Positions 48,460 to 58,475 are shown, counted from the stretch's first letter. The stretch is 64,000 nt of DNA from Aquisalimonas sp. 2447 (GCF_012044895.1 NZ_CP050695.1:526501-590500), one strand, 5' to 3'. The notes: generated from the letters alone by a model not told the origin. A program made the numbers and translations.

Positions 48460-49296
48460 TCAGGCCTTGCGGAAGCGGAAGATGCCCCAGGCCAGGTAAC
48501 CGCTGTTACCGCCGTTGACCCAGTGCTGCAGGCCCTGTTTCATCCGCTCGATATACTCGTTGGAGATCAGGCCCTCGAGGCTCGCCTCGCGGCGCTTGGT
48601 CTCCTCCAGCACCCGGCCGTAGTGGCGCGGCAGCTGGTGGGAGTGGTCCTCGAAGCCGATCTCCTCGAGACCGAATTTCTTCGCGGTCTCGCGGTAGAAC
48701 TTCGGAGAACCCAGGGTCTCCAGGTGGATGCGGTCCAGGATGGGCTGCAATACGCCTTCGGGGCAGTCATCCGTCTGCATCGGGTCGGTGAAGATGAACA
48801 CGCCGCCCGGCTTGAGCACCCGCGCCACTTCCTCGACCACCTTTTCGCGGTTGCCGCTGTGGAGGAAGGAATCCTGGGACCACACCACGTCGAAGTGGTT
48901 GTCCGGATAGGGAATTTCCTCGAAGCTCGCGTCCAGCACCTCGATCAGGTTGTCCAGCTGGGCCGCCTTGTTCATCTCGCGGTCGCGCTCGTTCTCCACC
49001 TCGGAGAGGTTGAGCGCCGCCACCGGGCAGCCGAAGGTCTTGGCGAGATAGCGGGCGGTGCCGCCGTAGCCCGCGCCCAGGTCGATGACCTTATGCTCCG
49101 GCGTCAGCTCGCCCAGCATGTCGGCCATGTGGGCCACGGTGCGGCGGCTGGCATCGGCAATGGGCTCTTCATCGCTCTGGTAGAGACCGACGTGAATATC
49201 CTCGCCGCCCCACACGTTGTGGTAGAAGCGGTCCGCGTCGTCACTGTTGTAGTACTCGCGCGCCGTGGCTACGGCGCCGGTGTAATCGTTACCCAT
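48460..49296 (-). CDS. Sarcosine/dimethylglycine N-methyltransferase (SDMT)
   Basis: A 278-residue class I methyltransferase with SAM motif V-I-D-L-G-A-G-Y-G-G at 70-79. Sequence features such as A-R-E-Y-Y-N-S-D-D-A-D-R-F-Y and I-W/V-W-G-G-E-D-I-H-V-G-L-Y are characteristic of SDMT from halophiles (Halorhodospira-type). It methylates sarcosine to dimethylglycine and on to betaine. Its ATG overlaps the GSMT stop by one base (TAATG), so the two enzymes are translated together. Confidence 0.93.
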   Translation of the reverse strand: MGNDYTGAVATAREYYNSDDADRFYHNVWGGEDIHVGLYQSDEEPIADASRRTVAHMADMLGELTPEHKVIDLGAGYGGTARYLAKTFGCPVAALNLSEVENERDREMNKAAQLDNLIEVLDASFEEIPYPDNHFDVVWSQDSFLHSGNREKVVEEVARVLKPGGVFIFTDPMQTDDCPEGVLQPILDRIHLETLGSPKFYRETAKKFGLEEIGFEDHSHQLPRHYGRVLEETKRREASLEGLISNEYIERMKQGLQHWVNGGNSGYLAWGIFRFRKA

Positions 49297-50105
49297 TAGT
49301 TGTCCTCCCGGTATTCCTTCTCGGCGACGTGGATGAAGAAGTCCGGCTCGGCGTCGCGGTAGGTTTCCTTGAAGTCACCGTAGGTCTGCACGTCCTGGAA
49401 CCCGACCTCGCGCATCAGGCGGCGTGTATACGCCTTGCGCAGCGGGAACATGTTCAGGTGGAACACGGCCTTGTCCGGGAACTCATAGCGGAAGCGGGTC
49501 AGGCCGGAGTCCACATACTCGGGGTAGACCGACACGTCATTGCCGCAGTAGTAGTAAGTGTGCTTGCTGGAGTAGCCGTGATCCAGGATGGAGTCGTAGT
49601 TGCGCTGGTCGAGGATCAGGATGCCGTCGTGGTTCAGCGCGGAGTAGAACTCGGCCAGGGTCTTGCGACGGTCGTTCTCGTCGAACAGGTGCGTGAACGA
49701 GTTGCCGAGGCAGATCACGGCGTCATAGCGACCATGGATGTCGCGGTTCAGCTGGCGCCAGTCCGACTGCACGGTGCGCAGGATGTGTCCGCGCTTGCGG
49801 CCGTTTTCGAACGCCTTGGCGAGCATGTCGGCGCTGCCGTCGGCGCTGACCACGTCAAAGCCGGCCTCGATCAGGCGCACCGAGTGGAAGCCGGTGCCGC
49901 AGGCGACGTCGAGAATGCGCTTGCAGCCACGCTCCTTCAGCGTCTGGATGAAGAAATCACCCTCGCTCTCCGCGCGGCTGTCCCAATCAATCAGGTCGTC
50001 CCACTTGTCGACGAAGCCTTCGTTGTACTCCGCTGCGTAGTGGTCGCTGTCGCGACATTCTTCCGGCTTGTCACCGAATGCCTGGTCCGTTGCTGTCGAA
50101 GACAT
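49296..50105 (-). CDS. Glycine/sarcosine N-methyltransferase (GSMT)
   Basis: A 269-residue class I methyltransferase with SAM motif I-L-D-V-A-C-G-T-G-F-H at 64-74. It converts glycine to sarcosine and dimethylglycine, the first steps of de novo glycine betaine synthesis in extreme halophiles. The N-terminal H-Y-x-x-E-Y-x-x-x-F-V-x-K-W-D-x-L-I-D-W motif is typical. ATG 50105 follows GGGAGGT. It is the first gene of the operon GSMT-SDMT-metK-ahcY-metF. Confidence 0.93.
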   Translation of the reverse strand: MSSTATDQAFGDKPEECRDSDHYAAEYNEGFVDKWDDLIDWDSRAESEGDFFIQTLKERGCKRILDVACGTGFHSVRLIEAGFDVVSADGSADMLAKAFENGRKRGHILRTVQSDWRQLNRDIHGRYDAVICLGNSFTHLFDENDRRKTLAEFYSALNHDGILILDQRNYDSILDHGYSSKHTYYYCGNDVSVYPEYVDSGLTRFRYEFPDKAVFHLNMFPLRKAYTRRLMREVGFQDVQTYGDFKETYRDAEPDFFIHVAEKEYREDN

Positions 50106-50742
50106 TGTGTTACCTCCCACCGTCCATATTGATGAAGGCACAGGCGGCATCAGGAACAAGCCCTGACGAGCGTGCATCCGTCGAATGGATGCACGAATGC
50201 GCAATCCGGCCTGAACAGTCACGCCGGACGCCTGCGCCATTGCTGAACAGATCGCACTGGTGGTGTGCCATCTGCCGCCATTTTTGCGGTGCCTGGCCAA
50301 GCCAGTGCCATCCGCACTCGAAAACAGTTGCTTTTTTGGCTGCAGAGAAGGATGGGGATACCTGGTGATGCAGGTCATCCAGCTCCGGCAGCCCGAAGGA
50401 GACGCAACGCCTCTGCCTTGCCAGGGGCGGTGCGTAAAACCGACATACGGGTCGTCTATGTCATGTGACGAGCGCCGCTATGTGGCGAAGGGCAGCACTC
50501 CGATGCTGCGGTGCTCCGTTTTGATCACCCCCTAACGTACCGTGTTCTGCAGAGATTTCAACCTCTGTTCCCCGCGTGTCACCGAAATGTCACCCCATGG
50601 CAGGTACTTGTGCGTGTTTCCGGGTGCCGGGCGCCGCCTTGCCCGCAGGTCAACAATTCGAGACAATTCACGGCTTTCGGCGGGGGTTGCCGATCCAACC
50701 CGGCCGTTTCCTCACCTGCCCGCAAACCGGAGATCACCATTC
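50106..50742. other. 637-bp divergent intergenic region (GSMT / tkt)
   Basis: This is the longest gene-free stretch in the window. It must hold promoters for both the betaine operon and tkt-epd-pgk. A perfect 9-bp inverted repeat CGTGCATCC/GGATGCACG with a 7-nt loop lies at 50171-50195, within the probable 5' leader of GSMT. I recognise no riboswitch consensus and no coding sequence. The frame open from 50542 ahead of tkt lacks homology and I do not call it. Confidence 0.5.
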
Positions 50743-52743
50743 ATGCCGTCGCGTCGTGAACTAGCCAATGCCATCCGTGCCCTGAGCATGGATGCCGTCC
50801 AGCAGGCGAAGTCGGGCCATCCCGGGGCCCCCATGGGCATGGCGGACATTGCCGAAGTCCTGTGGAACGATTACCTGCGGCACAACCCGGCGAACCCGGG
50901 CTGGTGGAACCGTGACCGCTTCGTGCTCTCCAACGGCCACGGCTCCATGCTGATCTACAGCCTGCTGCACCTCTCCGGTTACGACCTGGGCATAGCGGAT
51001 CTCAAGCAGTTCCGCCAGCTGCATTCGCGTACCCCGGGGCACCCCGAATACGGCTACACGCCGGGCGTGGAGACCACCACCGGGCCGCTGGGCCAGGGCC
51101 TTGCCAATGCCGTGGGCATGGCGCTGGCCGAGAAGGTTCTCGCCGCGCAGTTCAACCGCCCCGGCCATACGCTGGTGGATCACTACACCTACTGCTTTGC
51201 CGGTGACGGCTGCCTGATGGAGGGCATCTCCCACGAGGCGTGTTCCCTGGCCGGCACCCTGGGGCTCGGCAAGCTGGTGGTCTTCTACGATGACAACGGC
51301 ATTTCCATCGACGGCAAGGTGGAAGGCTGGTTCACCGAAGACACGCCCGCGCGCTTCCGCGCCTATGGCTGGCATGTGGTCGCCGATGTCGACGGTCATG
51401 ACAGCGAGGCGGTGGACGCCGCCATCCGCGAGGCCCGCGAGGTCACCGACCGGCCCACCCTGATCTGCTGCAAGACCGTGATCGGCTTTGGCGCCCCCAA
51501 CGCCTGCGGCAGCCACAGCGTCCACGGTGCACCCCTGGGCGATGACGAAATCCAGGCTACCCGGGAGTTCCTCAAGTGGGACCATACCCCGTTCGAAGTG
51601 CCGGACTCCGTCTATCAGGGCTGGGATGCCCGCAAGGCCGGCGCGGCCGTCGAAGCCGAGTGGCAGGACGTGCTGGCGGAGTACCGCCGCGCCCACCCGG
51701 AGCTGGCGGTGGAGTTCGAGCGGCGCATGCGCGGTGATCTCCCCGCCACCTTCGGCGAGCACGCCGACGACCTGTTGGCCAAGGCTGCGGCCGCCGGCGA
51801 GACCGTCGCCAGCCGCAAGGCCTCGCAGAACGCCCTGGACGGTTTTGGTCCCTACCTGCCGGACCTGATCGGCGGCTCCGCGGACCTCACCGGCTCGAAT
51901 AACACCAAGTGGTCGGGTTGCACACCGGTGACCGCCGATGACGGCGACGGCAACTACATCTTCTACGGGGTGCGCGAGTTCGCCATGACCGCCATTCAGA
52001 ACGGTCTCGCGCTGCACGGCGGTTTCGTACCCTACGGCGGCACGTTCCTGGTGTTCTCGGACTACGCCCGCAACGCCGTGCGCATGGCCGCCATCATGAA
52101 ACAGCGCAACATCCTGGTGTACACCCACGACTCCATCGGACTAGGGGAGGATGGCCCCACCCACCAGCCCATCGAGCACCTGGCCAGCCTGCGCATGATT
52201 CCCGGCGTGAGCCTGTGGCGTCCGTGTGATGCGGTGGAGACGGTGGCCGCCTGGCGCGCCGCCATTGAGCGTCGCGACGGGCCTAGCGCACTGGTGTTCA
52301 GCCGCCAGGGTCTGCCCCACCAGGAGCGGGACAAGGACCAGCTCGCCGCCATCCAGCGTGGTGGCTACGTGCTGCGGGACTGCGACGGCAGCCCGGAACT
52401 CATTCTCATCGCCACCGGGGCCGAGGTGGGACTGGCGGTGGACGCCTGGGAACAGCTGCGCGGCGATGGCGTGGCGGTGCGGGTCGTCTCCATGCCCTCC
52501 GTGGACGTGTTCGAGGCCCAGGATGCCGCCTACCAGGAGGCCGTATTGCCACCGCAGTGCACGCGGCGTGTGGCGGTGGAAGCGGGATGGGCGGAGTACT
52601 GGTACCGCTTCGTCGGGCCCCGTGGCCGGGTGGTGGGCATGACCGGCTTCGGCGAGTCCGCCCCCGCCGGGGATCTGTTCAAGCACTTCGGCTTCACCGT
52701 TGACAACGTGGTGGCCCAGGCGCGCGCCGTGATCGAGGCCTGA
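50743..52743 (+). CDS. tkt: Transketolase
   Basis: A 666-residue TPP enzyme of the pentose phosphate and Calvin cycles. [25 protein letters not shown] and the TPP motif [12 protein letters not shown] are intact. I start at M-P-S-R-R-E-L (50743), with GGAG upstream. The frame is open back to 50542, but that part lacks homology. It is first in tkt-epd-pgk. Confidence 0.96.
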   Translation: MPSRRELANAIRALSMDAVQQAKSGHPGAPMGMADIAEVLWNDYLRHNPANPGWWNRDRFVLSNGHGSMLIYSLLHLSGYDLGIADLKQFRQLHSRTPGHPEYGYTPGVETTTGPLGQGLANAVGMALAEKVLAAQFNRPGHTLVDHYTYCFAGDGCLMEGISHEACSLAGTLGLGKLVVFYDDNGISIDGKVEGWFTEDTPARFRAYGWHVVADVDGHDSEAVDAAIREAREVTDRPTLICCKTVIGFGAPNACGSHSVHGAPLGDDEIQATREFLKWDHTPFEVPDSVYQGWDARKAGAAVEAEWQDVLAEYRRAHPELAVEFERRMRGDLPATFGEHADDLLAKAAAAGETVASRKASQNALDGFGPYLPDLIGGSADLTGSNNTKWSGCTPVTADDGDGNYIFYGVREFAMTAIQNGLALHGGFVPYGGTFLVFSDYARNAVRMAAIMKQRNILVYTHDSIGLGEDGPTHQPIEHLASLRMIPGVSLWRPCDAVETVAAWRAAIERRDGPSALVFSRQGLPHQERDKDQLAAIQRGGYVLRDCDGSPELILIATGAEVGLAVDAWEQLRGDGVAVRVVSMPSVDVFEAQDAAYQEAVLPPQCTRRVAVEAGWAEYWYRFVGPRGRVVGMTGFGESAPAGDLFKHFGFTVDNVVAQARAVIEA

Positions 52744-52745
52744 TC

Positions 52746-53765
52746 ATGCCGCCGCGGCTCGCCATCAACGGCTACGGGCGCATCGGGCGTTGCGTGCTGC
52801 GCGCACTCCACGAGCGGGGGCTCGAGCACCGTATGCCGGTGGTGGCCATCAACGAGCCGGCGGATCTGGACGAAATGGTCCATCTGACCCGGTTCGACTC
52901 CACCCACGGCCCCTTCCCGGGGCGGGTGGAGGCGGCCGGTGGTGACCTGGCGGTGAACGACCACCGCATCAGCGTCACCCACGCCACTGACCCCGGCGAG
53001 CTGGACTGGCGCGCCCACGGCGTCGAACTGCTGCTGGAGTGCTCTGGCACGTTCAGTGATCGCGCCAGCGCCGAACGCCAGCTTGCTGCCGGCGCGCCGC
53101 GGGTGCTGATTTCCCATCCCATGCGTGACGCCGCGGACGTGGACCTCACGGTGATCCCCGGCGTTAACGGCGAGGCGCTGGATGGCAGTCAGCGTATTGT
53201 CTCCAGCGCCTCCTGCAGCACCAACTGTCTGCTGCCGGTGCTGCAGCGAGTCCACGCCCGTTACGGCGTGGACGCCGCCAGTATCACGACCATCCATTCG
53301 GTGATGAACGACCAGCCGCTGGTGGACGGTTACCACGCCTCGGATCTGCGCCGTACGCGCTCGGCGCTGGCGTCCATCGTGCCCGTGTCCACCGGGTTGG
53401 CACGGGGCATCGAGCGCTTCATGCCGGAGATGGCCGGGCGGGTGCACGCGCAGCATGTGCGGGTGCCCACCCTCAACGTTTCCGCCATGGACGTGAACCT
53501 GCAGTTGCGGGAGCCGGCCGATGCCGCTGCGCTGAACGCCCTCCTGGCCGAGGCCGCCACCGGCGAGCTGGAGGGGATTCTCGGCTACAGCGAGGACGCC
53601 CACGCCTCCTGCGACTTCAACCACGATCCGCGTTCGGGCATTGTCGACGCCACCGAGACGCGGGTGAGCGGGCAGCTTGCCCATTTGCTGCTGTGGTTCG
53701 ACAACGAGTGGGGCTTCGCCAATCGCATGGTGGACGTGGCAGAGCGCTGGCTGAAACACGCGTGA
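52746..53765 (+). CDS. epd: Erythrose-4-phosphate dehydrogenase (GAPDH family)
   Basis: A 339-residue GAPDH-fold enzyme: N-G-Y-G-R-I-G-R at 8-15 and catalytic C157 in S-A-S-C-S-T-N-C. The segments T-T-I-H-S-V-M-N-D-Q, D-F-N-H-D-P-R-S-G-I-V-D and W-F-D-N-E-W-G-F-A-N-R-M match Epd better than glycolytic Gap. Epd oxidises erythrose-4-phosphate toward pyridoxal phosphate. It starts 2 bases after tkt and lies in the usual tkt-epd-pgk order. A role as GAPDH cannot be excluded. Confidence 0.88.
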   Translation: MPPRLAINGYGRIGRCVLRALHERGLEHRMPVVAINEPADLDEMVHLTRFDSTHGPFPGRVEAAGGDLAVNDHRISVTHATDPGELDWRAHGVELLLECSGTFSDRASAERQLAAGAPRVLISHPMRDAADVDLTVIPGVNGEALDGSQRIVSSASCSTNCLLPVLQRVHARYGVDAASITTIHSVMNDQPLVDGYHASDLRRTRSALASIVPVSTGLARGIERFMPEMAGRVHAQHVRVPTLNVSAMDVNLQLREPADAAALNALLAEAATGELEGILGYSEDAHASCDFNHDPRSGIVDATETRVSGQLAHLLLWFDNEWGFANRMVDVAERWLKHA

Positions 53766-53814
53766 ACCGACCGCCTGCGGGCGGACATCAATCCAGACAA
53801 GAAGGTGATTGCTC

Positions 53815-54999
53815 ATGGCCGTGCAACGCATGACGGACCTCGACCTTCGCGGTCAGCGGGTGCTGATCCGGCAGGACCTCAACGTGCCCGTGGATGAACA
53901 CGGGCGCGTCACCGACGACACCCGCCTGCGCGCTTCCCTGGAGACCCTGCGCCACGCGCTGGATGCCGGTGCGCGGGTCATGGTGATGAGCCATCTGGGC
54001 CGCCCCAAGGAGGGCCAGCCCGACCCGTCCGCCTCCCTGGCGCCGGTGGCGGAGCGTTTGGGTGATCTTCTCGGTCAGGACGTGCGGCTGGAGGCCGACT
54101 GGCTGGACGGCGTGGCGCTGAGCGACGGCGAACTGGTGCTGTGTGAGAACGTCCGCTTCAACACCGGCGAGAAGGCCAATGACGACACCCTGGCCCAGCG
54201 CATGGCTGAGCTCTGTGACGTCTTCGTCATGGATGCCTTCGGCACCGCCCACCGGGCTCAGGCCTCCACCCACGGGGTCGCCCGCTACGCCCCTGTGGCC
54301 TGCGCCGGCCCGCTGCTGGCCGCTGAACTGGACGCCCTGGGCAAGGCGCTGGAGACCCCGGCGCGGCCCATGACCGCGATCGTCGGCGGTTCCAAGGTCT
54401 CCACCAAGCTCACGGTGCTGGAGTCGCTCAGCGGCGTGGTGGATCAGCTCATTGTCGGTGGCGGTATCGCCAACACTTTCATCGCCGCCGCCGGGCACCC
54501 GGTGGGCGCGTCGCTGTACGAGGTCGACCTGGTGGACGAGGCGCGCCGTCTCATGGATGCCGCGCGGGCCAAGGGCGCCGAGATCCCGGTACCCACGGAC
54601 GTGGTCACCGCCAAGGAGTTCGCCAGTGATGCCGCGGCCACCACCAAGCCGGTGGAGGAGGTCGCCGCAGATGACCTGATCCTGGACATCGGCCCGGAGA
54701 CGGCGAAGCGCTATGCCGAGCTGCTCAAGCAGGCCGGCACCATTGTCTGGAATGGCCCCGTGGGGGTGTTCGAGTTCGAGCAGTTCGGCGCCGGCACCCG
54801 CGCCGTGGCCGACGCCGTGGCCGCCAGCGACGCCTTCTCCATCGCCGGCGGAGGCGACACCCTGGCTGCCGTGGCCCGCTACGGCGTCGAGGCGCGGATA
54901 TCGTACATCTCCACCGGCGGCGGCGCGTTCCTGGAGTTCCTGGAAGGCAAGACCCTGCCGGCCGTGGCCATCCTCGAGGAACGCGCGGCGGGGGCGTGA
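53815..54999 (+). CDS. pgk: Phosphoglycerate kinase
   Basis: A 394-residue glycolytic kinase. [17 protein letters not shown] and the late G-G-G-D-T region are conserved; the usual R-x-D-x-N-V-P reads R-Q-D-L-N-V-P. ATG 53815 follows G-A-A-G-G-T-G-A. It is third in the tkt-epd-pgk operon. Three REP elements follow its stop. Confidence 0.96.
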   Translation: MAVQRMTDLDLRGQRVLIRQDLNVPVDEHGRVTDDTRLRASLETLRHALDAGARVMVMSHLGRPKEGQPDPSASLAPVAERLGDLLGQDVRLEADWLDGVALSDGELVLCENVRFNTGEKANDDTLAQRMAELCDVFVMDAFGTAHRAQASTHGVARYAPVACAGPLLAAELDALGKALETPARPMTAIVGGSKVSTKLTVLESLSGVVDQLIVGGGIANTFIAAAGHPVGASLYEVDLVDEARRLMDAARAKGAEIPVPTDVVTAKEFASDAAATTKPVEEVAADDLILDIGPETAKRYAELLKQAGTIVWNGPVGVFEFEQFGAGTRAVADAVAASDAFSIAGGGDTLAAVARYGVEARISYISTGGGAFLEFLEGKTLPAVAILEERAAGA

Positions 55000-55024
55000 G
55001 TAGCCGAGGCGGCCGCAAATGGCC

Positions 55025-55183
55025 GTAGGGTGGACGTTCACGTCCACCTTCAAGCGGCTTCGATAAGCCACCGTGGTCTGCATGGCTGGGAACGGTGGAC
55101 CTGAAGGTCCACCCTACGCCAGGCTTCGATGAGCCACCTTGGCTTGCATGTCGGGGGAAGGTGGACCTGAAGGTCCACCCTAC
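55025..55183. repeat. Three REP elements between pgk and purC
   Basis: Copies lie at 55025-55048 (GTAG left; core variant GGACGTTCACGTCC), 55094-55117 and 55160-55183 (both CTAC right). All have the TGG stem form. The last two are separated by a repeated G-C-T-T-C-G-A-T-x-A-G-C-C-A-C-C-T/G-T-G-G stretch, so a REP-plus-linker unit has been duplicated. They lie between converging genes. Confidence 0.88.
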
Positions 55184-55191
55184 GTCTGCCG

Positions 55192-56097
55192 TCAAAGCTG
55201 CTCGTTGACCAGCAACCGCTCCGCCTCCCGGTACTTCGCCGCCGTCTGGCGCAGGATGTCCTCCGGCAGGGTCGGGCCCGGGGAGGTCTTGTCCCAGTCC
55301 AGGGTCTCCAGGTAATCCCGCACGAACTGCTTGTCGAAGCTCGGTGGCGACGTGCCCACCCGGTACTGCTCCGCGGGCCAGAAACGCGACGAATCAGGCG
55401 TCAGGGCCTCGTCGATGAGGGTGAGACGGTCGTTGTCGTCGAGGCCGAACTCGAACTTGGTGTCGGCGATGATGATGCCCCGGGGCGCAGCGTATTCGGC
55501 GGCGCGGCTGTAGAGCGCAAGGGCCACGTCCCGCACCTGCGCGGCAAGGTCGTTGCCCAGCAGTTCCGCGGTGGCGCCGAAGGAGACGTTCTCGTCGTGA
55601 TCGCCCACCGCTGCCTTGGTGGACGGCGTGTAGATCGGCGCAGGGAGCTGCTCGGCCTGTTGCAGCCCCGTGGGCAGCTCGATACCGCAGACGCCGCCGG
55701 TGGCCTGGTAGTCCTTCCAGCCGGAACCACTCAGGTACCCGCGCACGATGGCTTCCACGGGAAGCGGCCGCAGCCGCCGCACCACCACCGCACGCCCGGC
55801 GACCTGGGCGCGGTCGTCGGCATCCGGTACCGCCTGCTCCAGCGGCATGTCAGCGAGGTGGTTGGGGATGACATTCCGCAGATGCCGGAACCAGAAACTG
55901 GAAACACTGGTCAGCACCGCCCCCTTGCCGGGTACCGGGTCGGGCAGAACCACATCGAACGCGGACAGACGGTCGGTGGTGACGATCAGCAGGTGGTCGT
56001 TGTCCACGGCGTAGATGTCGCGCACCTTGCCACGCTGGATCAGTGGCAGGCTGTGCAGGTTACTCTCGAACAGGCTCGCCGGCGTCTGCGCCATCAT
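55192..56097 (-). CDS. purC: SAICAR synthetase (phosphoribosylaminoimidazole-succinocarboxamide synthase)
   Basis: A 301-residue enzyme adding aspartate to CAIR in purine synthesis. [19 protein letters not shown] and [16 protein letters not shown] mark the family. The length fits the longer yeast-like form rather than the 237-residue E. coli form. Adjacent ATGs at 56097 and 56094 are both possible. It is monocistronic and convergent with pgk. Confidence 0.95.
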   Translation of the reverse strand: MMAQTPASLFESNLHSLPLIQRGKVRDIYAVDNDHLLIVTTDRLSAFDVVLPDPVPGKGAVLTSVSSFWFRHLRNVIPNHLADMPLEQAVPDADDRAQVAGRAVVVRRLRPLPVEAIVRGYLSGSGWKDYQATGGVCGIELPTGLQQAEQLPAPIYTPSTKAAVGDHDENVSFGATAELLGNDLAAQVRDVALALYSRAAEYAAPRGIIIADTKFEFGLDDNDRLTLIDEALTPDSSRFWPAEQYRVGTSPPSFDKQFVRDYLETLDWDKTSPGPTLPEDILRQTAAKYREAERLLVNEQL

Positions 56098-56158
56098 GTC
56101 ATTCCGTCCGCGGGCATGGGTGAGCGGCGATGATACCGGATGGCGGCGGTGCGGCGTT

Positions 56159-56220
56159 AGGGAAACGCTGAACAATTCCCGCGCGCGCAGAGGCACGCGG
56201 GAATTGTTCAGCGTTTCCCT
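56159..56220. repeat. 25-bp perfect inverted repeat (second palindrome family)
   Basis: The left arm 56159-56183 begins AGGGAAACGCTGAACAA and the right arm 56196-56220 is its exact complement, with a 12-nt loop. Shorter relatives lie at 61917-61953 and a half-copy at about 61831-61853. The family shares the core GGAAAC(G/A)CTGAA and differs from the GTAG REP family. Confidence 0.85.
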
Positions 56221-56442
56221 GGAGGGCGTGGTTTGCACCGCCGGGGCGGCACGGCTACCATCCCCGCTGCACGCGCTGAGCTGATGTCGTCGCCTGCGAG
56301 TCGCTTGCCATCACAGCCCGCTGCGGCCCTCACGGGCGGTCGCTGCGACCCCTGATACGCCGCCTGCCGCAGTGCCCGTGTATCATCACCGTATTCCCGG
56401 GCTTTGCCTGCGGTTGCCCCGAACAGCGAGACCACCGAGACC

Positions 56443-56928
56443 ATGACGGACAGCGCCGACCATCGCGCTTTGAAGAAGACCCTGGGCCGTTACCCCACCG
56501 GCGTCACCGTGGTGACCGCGCGGCGGGGAGACGGGGAACCGGTGGGACTGACCGTGAACTCGTTTACCTCCGTGTCCCTGGATCCACCGCTGATTCTGTG
56601 GTGCCTGGGCAATGAATCCCCCAGCCGGCCCGTATTCGAGCAGGCGGGGCACTTTGCCGTGAACATCCTTGGCGCAGAGCAGGGCTGGCTGTCGAACCGG
56701 TTCGCCCAGCCCATCGACGACAAGTTCGCCGCGGTGCAGTGGTCCGAAGGAGCCCACGGCGTGCCCATTATCGAGGGCAGCGTGGCCCGTCTGGTGTGCC
56801 GTCTGCATGACCGCCAGCCCGGCGGCGATCATGTCATCCTGCTGGGCCGGGTGGAGGACTACCAGAACCCGGGCGGTGAGCCTCTGGTCTACCTGGGCGG
56901 TGAGTACCAGTCCCTGCGCGACGGTTGA
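56443..56928 (+). CDS. Flavin reductase domain protein
   Basis: A 161-residue flavin reductase of the DIM6/NTAB type (R-Y-P-T-G-V-T-V-V-T, G-L-T-V-N-S-F-T-S-V-S-L-D-P-P, N-I-L). It reduces FMN or FAD with NAD(P)H. It starts at M-T-D-S-A-D (56443). The next gene, a truncated haemoglobin, starts only 3 bases after its stop, so it may be the haemoglobin's reductase. The upstream gap (56098-56442) contains the 25-bp inverted repeat and no gene. Confidence 0.9.
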   Translation: MTDSADHRALKKTLGRYPTGVTVVTARRGDGEPVGLTVNSFTSVSLDPPLILWCLGNESPSRPVFEQAGHFAVNILGAEQGWLSNRFAQPIDDKFAAVQWSEGAHGVPIIEGSVARLVCRLHDRQPGGDHVILLGRVEDYQNPGGEPLVYLGGEYQSLRDG

Positions 56929-56931
56929 TCG

Positions 56932-57354
56932 ATGCCCGACCTGGATACGCCGGAACAGATCGACACCTTCATCGACGCCTTCTACCAGCGGGTCTTCGCC
57001 GATTCGCTGCTGGCGCCCGTGTTTCTCGACGTCGCTGCCATCGACGTGCCCGAGCATGTCGCCATCATCAAGCGGTACTGGCGCAAGATGATCCTCGGCG
57101 AGGATGCCTATGACCGCAACATGATGGCCCGGCACGAGGCGGTGCACGGGCTGCAGCGCCTGGAGACGCGCCACTTCGAGCGCTGGCTCCACCTCTACCG
57201 CAGCACCCTGGCTTCCGGCTGGCAGGGGCCGTACGCACGCCGTGCCGACCAGCTCGCCGTCACCATCGCGGGCAACATGCGCAAGTGGCTGCACTCGGAA
57301 CAGGGCCAGAGCCGTTCCGAGCGCCGCGTGAACATTCCCATCCGTAACGGGTAA
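56932..57354 (+). CDS. Group III truncated haemoglobin
   Basis: A 140-residue 2-over-2 globin of group III (trHbP). F-Y-Q-R-V-F-A-D-S-L-L-A-P-V-F, Y-W-R-K-M-I-L-G, H-E-A-V-H-G-L-Q-R-L and H-F-E-R-W-L-x-L-Y are group III patterns, including the proximal histidine of the F region. Group III globins bind O2 or NO, and some act in NO detoxification or resistance. It is coupled to the flavin reductase upstream. Confidence 0.9.
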   Translation: MPDLDTPEQIDTFIDAFYQRVFADSLLAPVFLDVAAIDVPEHVAIIKRYWRKMILGEDAYDRNMMARHEAVHGLQRLETRHFERWLHLYRSTLASGWQGPYARRADQLAVTIAGNMRKWLHSEQGQSRSERRVNIPIRNG

Positions 57355-57360
57355 CGGCTC

Positions 57361-57504
57361 GTAGGGTGCATCAAGATGCACCCTTTAAATTCGCCGTTGC
57401 GCCGTCGCCTGCGTAGGGTGGACCTTCAGGTCCACCGTTGCGGGCTCCGATGGGCCACCCTGGCGTGCCTGTTGGGGGAAGGTGGACCTGAAGGTCCACC
57501 CTAC
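57361..57504. repeat. Three REP-type palindromes between convergent genes
   Basis: 57361-57384 is the GTAGGGTGCATC-type variant with AA between the GCATC and GATGC arms. 57413-57436 is GTAG-left with a GGTGGACC stem. 57481-57504 is CTAC-right. The last one supplies the TAG stop codon (57501-57503) of the minus-strand ATP-grasp gene. Confidence 0.87.
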
Positions 57505-58475
57505 GCGGGCGACGCCTGTGCCGCAGCAGTTTCCCCGTCGGTGAACAGCTCCCGGGCGAGCGCGACGCGGTCCTCGGCGTTCTCGGGGATGTCCGTCAGG
57601 GTCTCGATGCGGCGCAGACGGTGCAGCAGGCTGGCGCTGTTGGCGAGCTGGATGCTGAGCCCGGGGCGGGCGTTGAGTTCCAGCATCATCGGGCCCTGGT
57701 CCCGGTCCAGCACGATGTCGACCCCCAGGTAGCCCAGCTGGCCAAGGGCGTGACAGCGGGCTGCCAGCACCAGCAGCTCATCCCAGCCGGGAATGCACAC
57801 GCCGGCGATGGCGGCGCCGGTGTCCGGGTGCCAGGTGATGGGCCGGTCCCGGCACACGGCGGTGGTGGTGCAGCCGGTGGTCAGGTCCACACCGGCGCCC
57901 AGGGCGCCCTGGTGGAGGTTCGCCTTGCCGTCGGAGGCGCTGGTGGGCAGCCGCACCATCGCCATGACCGGTATGCCCAGGAACACCACGGTGCGGATGT
58001 CGGGTACGCCGCCGTGGCTGATGGGGTCGAACAGCGGGTCGAAGTGCACGCGCTGCTCGATCACCGCCTTGTCCGGCTGCCCGCCAAGGCTGTGCATGCC
58101 GCTGAGGATGTTGGAGATGTGGTGGCCGAGATCCTCGGTGGTGATCAGCGTGCCACCCGGGCGCCGGAAATGCCCGCGCTGTGTGCCGGCAACCACCATG
58201 ATGCCGCTGCCGCCAGCGCCGTGGGCCGGCTTGACGACGAAATCGTCGCGGCCCTCCAGCAGCATGGGCAACTGCCGGATCTGGCGCTCGATCTCGATCA
58301 CCGCGTAGAGCTCCGGCACGCGGATGCCGGCTTCCCGGGCCAGCTGCTTGGTGCGTAGCTTGTCGTCCACCAGGGGGTAGTGACGCCGGTTGTTGTACTC
58401 CATGATGAACTCGGCGTTGCGCTGGTTCATGGTTAGCACGCCCGCTTCGCGGATGCGGCGCAGCAGACTGATCAT
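57501..58475 (-). CDS. Alpha-L-glutamate ligase-like (RimK-related) ATP-grasp protein
   Basis: A 324-residue ATP-grasp protein. The grasp pattern K-P-A-H-G-A-G-G-S-G-I, E-Q-R-V-H-F-D-P, R-T-V-V-F-L-G-I-P-V-M-A-M-V-R-L-P and L-G-V-D-I-V-L-D-R-D-Q-G-P-M-M-L-E-L-N-A-R-P-G-L-S-I-Q are typical. Family members join a carboxylate and an amine, often glutamate, with ATP. It overlaps the 7TM transglutaminase-like gene by 4 bases. The stop codon comes from a REP, so the original C-terminal end may have been replaced. The substrate is unknown. Confidence 0.85.
   Translation of the reverse strand: MISLLRRIREAGVLTMNQRNAEFIMEYNNRRHYPLVDDKLRTKQLAREAGIRVPELYAVIEIERQIRQLPMLLEGRDDFVVKPAHGAGGSGIMVVAGTQRGHFRRPGGTLITTEDLGHHISNILSGMHSLGGQPDKAVIEQRVHFDPLFDPISHGGVPDIRTVVFLGIPVMAMVRLPTSASDGKANLHQGALGAGVDLTTGCTTTAVCRDRPITWHPDTGAAIAGVCIPGWDELLVLAARCHALGQLGYLGVDIVLDRDQGPMMLELNARPGLSIQLANSASLLHRLRRIETLTDIPENAEDRVALARELFTDGETAAAQASPA

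Noticed and set aside
50542-50742. N-terminal extension of tkt
   Set aside because: No transketolase homology before M-P-S-R-R-E-L; a ribosome site precedes ATG 50743.
55025-57504. CRISPR array from the spaced palindromic repeats
   Set aside because: Repeats alternate orientation, are unevenly spaced and have no cas genes. They fit REPs.
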